Shown piece after piece: positions 60,529 to 64,000 of a stretch of DNA of 64,000 nucleotides. The position numbers and the translations under genes were made by a program. How positions within the stretch are numbered: the first letter of the stretch is position 1; each line of letters starts with the position of its first letter. Below the pieces are notes generated by a model. The model had not been told where the DNA came from, ran no database searches, and was given only the letters and a program-made list of their open reading frames with translations. Source of the DNA: an uncultured Roseicyclus sp. (lineage in GTDB: Bacteria; Pseudomonadota; Alphaproteobacteria; Rhodobacterales; Rhodobacteraceae); the NCBI GenBank assembly GCA_947494975.1, contig CANLXA010000002.1, positions 744,001-808,000 on the forward strand, given 5' to 3'.

Positions 60529-61210
60529 CGGCGATGCTCACGCTCAGATCTGGCAACCCGGAGATGGAAACCACCGCCGTGTCGCCCGGCGATAGCGCTC
60601 CCACGCCCGCAGGTGTGCCCGTCATGATCAGATCGCCGGGTGCGAATTCGATGAGCCCCGACAGGCACGCGATCACCTCAGGCACCGACCAGATCATGTC
60701 GGCAAGATCGCCCCTTTGCTTGACCTCGCCGTTGCGGGTCAGTTGGATCAGCCCTTGGTCGAGATGCCCGATATCGGCCACCTTATGGATCGGCCCCACC
60801 ACGGCGGAGCGGTCGAAGCCCTTGGCCATATCCCACGGGCGGCCTGCCTTTTTCGCGGCGGTTTGAAGATCACGACGGGTCAGATCGTTGCCGCAGGCAT
60901 AGCCGTAGACGTGCTCAAGAGCGTCAACCTCGGAAATGTCGCGTCCACCGGTGCCGATGGCGACGACCAGTTCCGCCTCGTAATGCAGGTTTTCGGTGCC
61001 GGACGGGTAGGGGATCGTTGTGCCATCCTCCACCAACGCATCCGCCGGTTTGGTGAAGAAAAACGGCGGCTCCCGGTCATCATGGCCCATCTCGCGGGCA
61101 TGTTCGGCATAGTTGCGCCCCACGCAGAAGATGCGCCGCACAGGCAGGCGCATGATCTCCCCGGCCACCGGCGCACTGGCCTGAGGGGCCGGGTCGAATA
61201 CGTAACCCAT
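60521..61210 (-). CDS. Fumarylacetoacetate hydrolase family: fumarylpyruvate hydrolase
   Basis: A 229-residue FAH-family hydrolase. Motifs include RIFCVGRNYAEHAREMGHD, FFTKPADALVEDG, YEAELVVAIGTGGRDI (metal ligand), and GDLIMTGTPAGVGALSPGD. In gentisate breakdown it hydrolyses fumarylpyruvate to fumarate and pyruvate. It starts 1 base after the 3-hydroxybenzoate hydroxylase stop. The length and order fit the standard nag/gtd cluster. Confidence 0.92.
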   Translation of the reverse strand: MGYVFDPAPQASAPVAGEIMRLPVRRIFCVGRNYAEHAREMGHDDREPPFFFTKPADALVEDGTTIPYPSGTENLHYEAELVVAIGTGGRDISEVDALEHVYGYACGNDLTRRDLQTAAKKAGRPWDMAKGFDRSAVVGPIHKVADIGHLDQGLIQLTRNGEVKQRGDLADMIWSVPEVIACLSGLIEFAPGDLIMTGTPAGVGALSPGDTAVVSISGLPDLSVSIADE

Positions 61211-62404
61211 TCAAAGTCCTCCCATTTCGGGCGGCAGCCCGTTTGACCGGTAGATCCAGGTCAGTTGATCATACCAATCCCGCGGTGTCATGGATCGCAT
61301 GATTTCGTTCCGCACCGCCGCCTGAGCGCCTGCGGGATGATAGATATGATCGCCGATCAGGCGGGAATTCATCTGCACCCGCGCGGTGCGCGTGGCACGC
61401 ATGTTCTGATAGCAGGTCAGGGCGGCCTCCAGATCCTCATGGGTATCCAGCGCGACGGCCAACGCGACGCCGTCTTCCATTGCCTGGCAGGCCCCTTGGG
61501 CAAAGTATTGCAGCATCGGGTGAGCCGCGTCGCCGAGAAGCGCCACGCGCCCATCTGTCCACCGGCTGACCGGATCGCGGTCGCACAACACCCACAGTTT
61601 CCAGTCGCGCCCATGTTCGATCACGGCGCGCGCCCTCGGATGCACATGGTCGAACCCGACGGCAACCTCCTCATGGGTGACTGGTTGGCCCGAGACGGGT
61701 TCGGACACATCCCGATGGTAGGTAACGACGAGGTTGAACTCGGTTCCGCCGGTTAGCGGGTAATGCACGATATGGCAATTCGGTCCGGCCCAGAGCGTGG
61801 CCGCGTTCAGGCGCAGATCTTCCGGCATGGCGTCGCGTGGAATGACAGACCGGTACGTCGTGTGGCCCGACACACGCGGTGGTCCATCATCCAGCATCTG
61901 TGCCCGGATGGGGGAGCGTAACCCCTCCGCCCCGATCAGCGCGCGCCCGGTCAGGTCCGGCTGGCCCTCGAAATGGAGGGTGACGGAAGCATCCTCTTTC
62001 GAATAACCCGTCACGCCATGGTCGGTCCGAAGCTCAACCAGTGGGCTGGTCGCGCAGCGGTCCAGAAGCAACTGATGCAATTGCGCCCGGTGCACGACCG
62101 CGTAGGGATTGCCAAAATGCGCGCGGAAATCATCCGTCAGGGGGATCTGGGTGATCTCCTCGGCGGTTTCGGCATCCATCAGGCGCAGCGCATCGATGAA
62201 CACGGCCGTTTCCCGCATCTGCGGGCCGATACCCAAGGCATCAAAGCAATGGAATCCATTGGGTCCAAGCTGAATTCCGGCGCCAATCTCGCCGAATGCG
62301 CGGCCGCGCTCGCACACGATTGACGGGATATCCTTGCCCGCCAGTGCGGCGGCCGCAGCCAGCCCGCCGATGCCGCCACCGGCTATGAGGATTGGATCCG
62401 TCAA
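61211..62404 (-). CDS. 3-hydroxybenzoate 6-hydroxylase (FAD-dependent)
   Basis: A 397-residue flavin hydroxylase. The FAD Rossmann motif GGGIGGLAAAAALAG, DG-type motif ALIGAEGLRSPIR and GD motif RVALLGDAAHPMLQYFAQGACQAMEDG are present. It converts 3-hydroxybenzoate to gentisate, which the next three genes degrade to fumarate and pyruvate. The TTG at 62404 is preferred: a GGAGAGG lies 6 bases upstream, it gives the family length, and the upstream ATG at 62437 lies inside the predicted -10. Salicylate 5-hydroxylase or another aromatic acid hydroxylase is possible but less likely. Confidence 0.87.
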   Translation of the reverse strand: MTDPILIAGGGIGGLAAAAALAGKDIPSIVCERGRAFGEIGAGIQLGPNGFHCFDALGIGPQMRETAVFIDALRLMDAETAEEITQIPLTDDFRAHFGNPYAVVHRAQLHQLLLDRCATSPLVELRTDHGVTGYSKEDASVTLHFEGQPDLTGRALIGAEGLRSPIRAQMLDDGPPRVSGHTTYRSVIPRDAMPEDLRLNAATLWAGPNCHIVHYPLTGGTEFNLVVTYHRDVSEPVSGQPVTHEEVAVGFDHVHPRARAVIEHGRDWKLWVLCDRDPVSRWTDGRVALLGDAAHPMLQYFAQGACQAMEDGVALAVALDTHEDLEAALTCYQNMRATRTARVQMNSRLIGDHIYHPAGAQAAVRNEIMRSMTPRDWYDQLTWIYRSNGLPPEMGGL

Positions 62405-62427
62405 GTCGCGCCTCTCCACAAAACAAT

Positions 62428-62461
62428 AAGTATGCATATTACTTGTGGCGCAACCGGTCAA
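62428..62461 (-). promoter_or_regulatory. Promoter and palindromic operator of the gentisate operon
   Basis: On the minus strand a -35 TTGACC (62461-62456), 17 bases, and a -10 candidate TATGCA (62438-62433). The -10 is overlapped by the inverted repeat AAGTAATATGCATACTT (62444-62428; arms AAGTA/TACTT). An operator over the -10 is typical of MarR- or IclR-type repressors of aromatic catabolism, but no such gene is adjacent. Confidence 0.5.
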
Positions 62462-62553
62462 GCCGGGGCGGCGATTTGGCGGCGGGGCCATGGCCGCGCA
62501 TATTCTTTGTCGCTAAGGTGAACGGCAATCTTTCAAGAAGGGTGGGGCGGACA

Positions 62554-62988
62554 ATGAAATTGGAATTTCATCACATCAACTTTGTCTCGCGCGACGTGAA
62601 CGCGATGCACGCGTTTTACACTGACATCCTGGGCTTGGCGGACATTGCAGCCGAGAATTTCCCCCGAACCGAAGAGACAGAGGATGCGGGCTATGGCGGC
62701 AACATCCGGTTTGCGACCGATGGCGGCATGCAGATGCATCTCGCCGAGCGGGACCTGAGCGTGGCCTTCAAGAATGGTCACACGATCAACCCTGTCGATC
62801 GTGGCCATATCGCGTTTCGCACCGATGATCTGGCGGAGGTTCTGCGTCAGCTTGAGCGGCACGGCATTCCGTATTCCGACTACGGCACGACCTTTGCCAA
62901 GACCTGGCATCAGGTGTTCTTCATGGATCCGGAAGGCAACGTCGTGGAAGTGCACCAGGAGGTTGATCCGCCCGCAACCACGCCTTGA
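62554..62988 (+). CDS. VOC family protein (glyoxalase/dioxygenase superfamily)
   Basis: A 144-residue VOC protein with the paired beta-alpha-beta-beta-beta modules. The start MKLEFHHINFVSRDVNAMHAFYTDILGL places the first metal His, and the later residues (LQMHLAE-type QMHLAERDL, RGHIAFRTDDLAEVLRQLERHGI and FFMDPEGNVVEVHQ) give the second His and the Glu. It is divergent from the aromatic hydroxylase gene, so it may be part of the same catabolic function, for example as an isomerase or dioxygenase. The start has GGGTGGGG upstream. Confidence 0.82.
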   Translation: MKLEFHHINFVSRDVNAMHAFYTDILGLADIAAENFPRTEETEDAGYGGNIRFATDGGMQMHLAERDLSVAFKNGHTINPVDRGHIAFRTDDLAEVLRQLERHGIPYSDYGTTFAKTWHQVFFMDPEGNVVEVHQEVDPPATTP

Positions 62989-63130
62989 TGGGCTGCCGCT
63001 GGCCGCCCTGCGGCATGCCGGTCCTCTGGCTCCGAGACGAAGTGATCGCATCGATCAGTGGGTGCAATCATGGATCGCCAAGACAGTCCCGGAACCGGGA
63101 ACGCACAGGGAACGTGCCACAGAGCACGTT

Positions 63131-64000
63131 TCAGGACGCCGCCTCCAGCGCCGTTTCACATACGAGGGCGCGAAGGGAGACGAGGCTCATCGGCTTCCCA
63201 AAATAAAAGCCCTGAACGGCGTTGCACCCGGCGTCTTGCAGGAACTGCAGCTCATCCTTGTGCTCGACCCCCTCCGCCAGAACCGGGATGCCCAGGGAAT
63301 CGCCCAACAACAATGTCGCGCGCACAATCGCGGCGCGTTGATGATCGATATGGACGTCCTGAATGAAGCTGCGGTCGATCTTGATCTTGTCGAACGGAAA
63401 GGATTGCAGCGTGGCAAGCGACGAATATCCGGTTCCGAAATCATCCATGGCGATCCGAACACCCATCGCCTTGATGCCGCGCATGACCTCAAGGGTGGTC
63501 GCCTGATCCGCGATGATGCTGGCCTCGGTAATCTCCAGTTCCAGCCGCCCTGGATCCAGCAAGCTTTCCGTCAACGCGTCAGCCAGGTTCTCCAGAAACG
63601 CCGGTTCGACAAGTTGTTGGGGCGCGACATTCACGGCGATGCTGAACGGACGCGTCCAGGTCGCGGCTTCCATGCAGGCCGTGCGCAGAACCCACAGGCC
63701 AAGCTCGCAGATCAAACCGGTTTCTTCCGCCACGGGGATGAATTGGCCCGGCGAGATCAACCCGCGCTCGGGGTGCCGCCACCGCAACAGCACTTCACAT
63801 CCGGTCGGCTGCAGGGACCCCAACTCGTTCTGCAATTGGTAGACAAGTTCGAATTCGTCATTCGCCAATGCCTGACGCAGGTCTTGCACAAGCAGACGTT
63901 TCTGTCGGCTTTGTTCATCTAGATCCGCATCGTAGCTGCAAATCTGTGTACCCTGGCTGGCCTTGGCGCGGTGCATCGCAAGATCGGATTTCTGGACCAG
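63131..64000 (-). CDS. GGDEF-EAL domain cyclic-di-GMP protein, 3' part only
   Basis: About 289 C-terminal residues are in the window; the N-terminus lies beyond the right edge. The visible start LVQKSDLAMHRAKASQG is the end of a GGDEF domain, followed by an EAL domain: CEVLLRWRHPERG (the EAL-like motif has EVLLRW), NVAPQQL, LELEITEASII, DDFGTGYSSL, KIDRSFIQ and AEGVEH. The catalytic motif reads EVLLRW where active phosphodiesterases commonly have EALLRW, so enzymatic activity is probable. Whether the GGDEF part is active cannot be judged. Confidence 0.9.
   Translation of the reverse strand: MVQKSDLAMHRAKASQGTQICSYDADLDEQSRQKRLLVQDLRQALANDEFELVYQLQNELGSLQPTGCEVLLRWRHPERGLISPGQFIPVAEETGLICELGLWVLRTACMEAATWTRPFSIAVNVAPQQLVEPAFLENLADALTESLLDPGRLELEITEASIIADQATTLEVMRGIKAMGVRIAMDDFGTGYSSLATLQSFPFDKIKIDRSFIQDVHIDHQRAAIVRATLLLGDSLGIPVLAEGVEHKDELQFLQDAGCNAVQGFYFGKPMSLVSLRALVCETALEAAS

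Overview
The window looks like chromosomal DNA of a GC-rich alphaproteobacterium of the Rhodobacteraceae (Roseobacter group). This is inferred from protein style and gene sets, not from a database search. The supporting sets are a PhyR/NepR/EcfG general stress system, an ImuA-ImuB-DnaE2 cassette behind a GAAC-N7-GAAC LexA box, a GlpSTPQUV-type glycerol ABC transporter, TRAP transport, DUF1127 mini-proteins and a Zur/ZnuABC module. I see no insertion sequence, prophage, CRISPR array or rRNA. One tRNA-Gly(TCC) is present.

Layout. 0-3 kb: 5' part of pyrD, a DUF952 gene, a secreted 5'-nucleotidase and a DUF1127 mini-gene. 3-9.8 kb: a TRAP transporter (dctPQM order, minus strand) behind a LeuB-type dehydrogenase and a LysR regulator, with a divergent DapA-family lyase/aldolase. 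9.8-20 kb: a glycerol-type ABC locus. It has two NBDs, permeases, a DUF2160 protein and a large binding protein on the plus strand. A DeoR regulator and a second paralogous permease pair lie on the minus strand, and an iron-type alcohol dehydrogenase follows. 20.3-21 kb: a frameshifted aquaporin.

21-34.6 kb is a general stress response island. phyR faces nepR-ecfG-histidine kinase-phospholipase D across a palindromic promoter that reads as an EcfG promoter on both strands. Around it are an AI-2E family permease, a YihY protein, a three-gene membrane-stress operon, a DUF2383 protein, Dps, a formate/nitrite-family channel, three very small membrane or surface proteins, a CsbD protein, a Crp/Fnr regulator and a degenerate receiver-like protein. 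At least seven transcription units carry a GGAAC-N16/17-CGTT-like promoter that I could read directly. The island therefore appears to hold both the regulator and a large local regulon.

34.8-40.3 kb: SOS mutagenesis cassette imuA-imuB-dnaE2. 40.4-49.3 kb: an MFS-like protein, a CadC/TPR-type regulator, a homocysteine S-methyltransferase family gene, a DUF1127 gene, a MauG/CcpA-type di-haem peroxidase, a secreted protein, an MddA-like methanethiol S-methyltransferase and a MATE exporter. 49.4-55.9 kb: tRNA-Gly, an MsbA-like ABC exporter, an acyl-CoA synthetase, a YcaQ-like protein and a CapA-like lipoprotein. 55.9-58.9 kb: znuB-znuC-zur divergent from znuA, with two Zur-box candidates. 58.9-62.4 kb: a gentisate pathway operon (3-hydroxybenzoate 6-hydroxylase, fumarylpyruvate hydrolase, gentisate dioxygenase, maleylpyruvate isomerase), divergent from a VOC gene. 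The right edge cuts a GGDEF-EAL protein.

Most functional calls rest on recognised family motifs. Promoters, operators and substrate assignments are inferences from sequence patterns.
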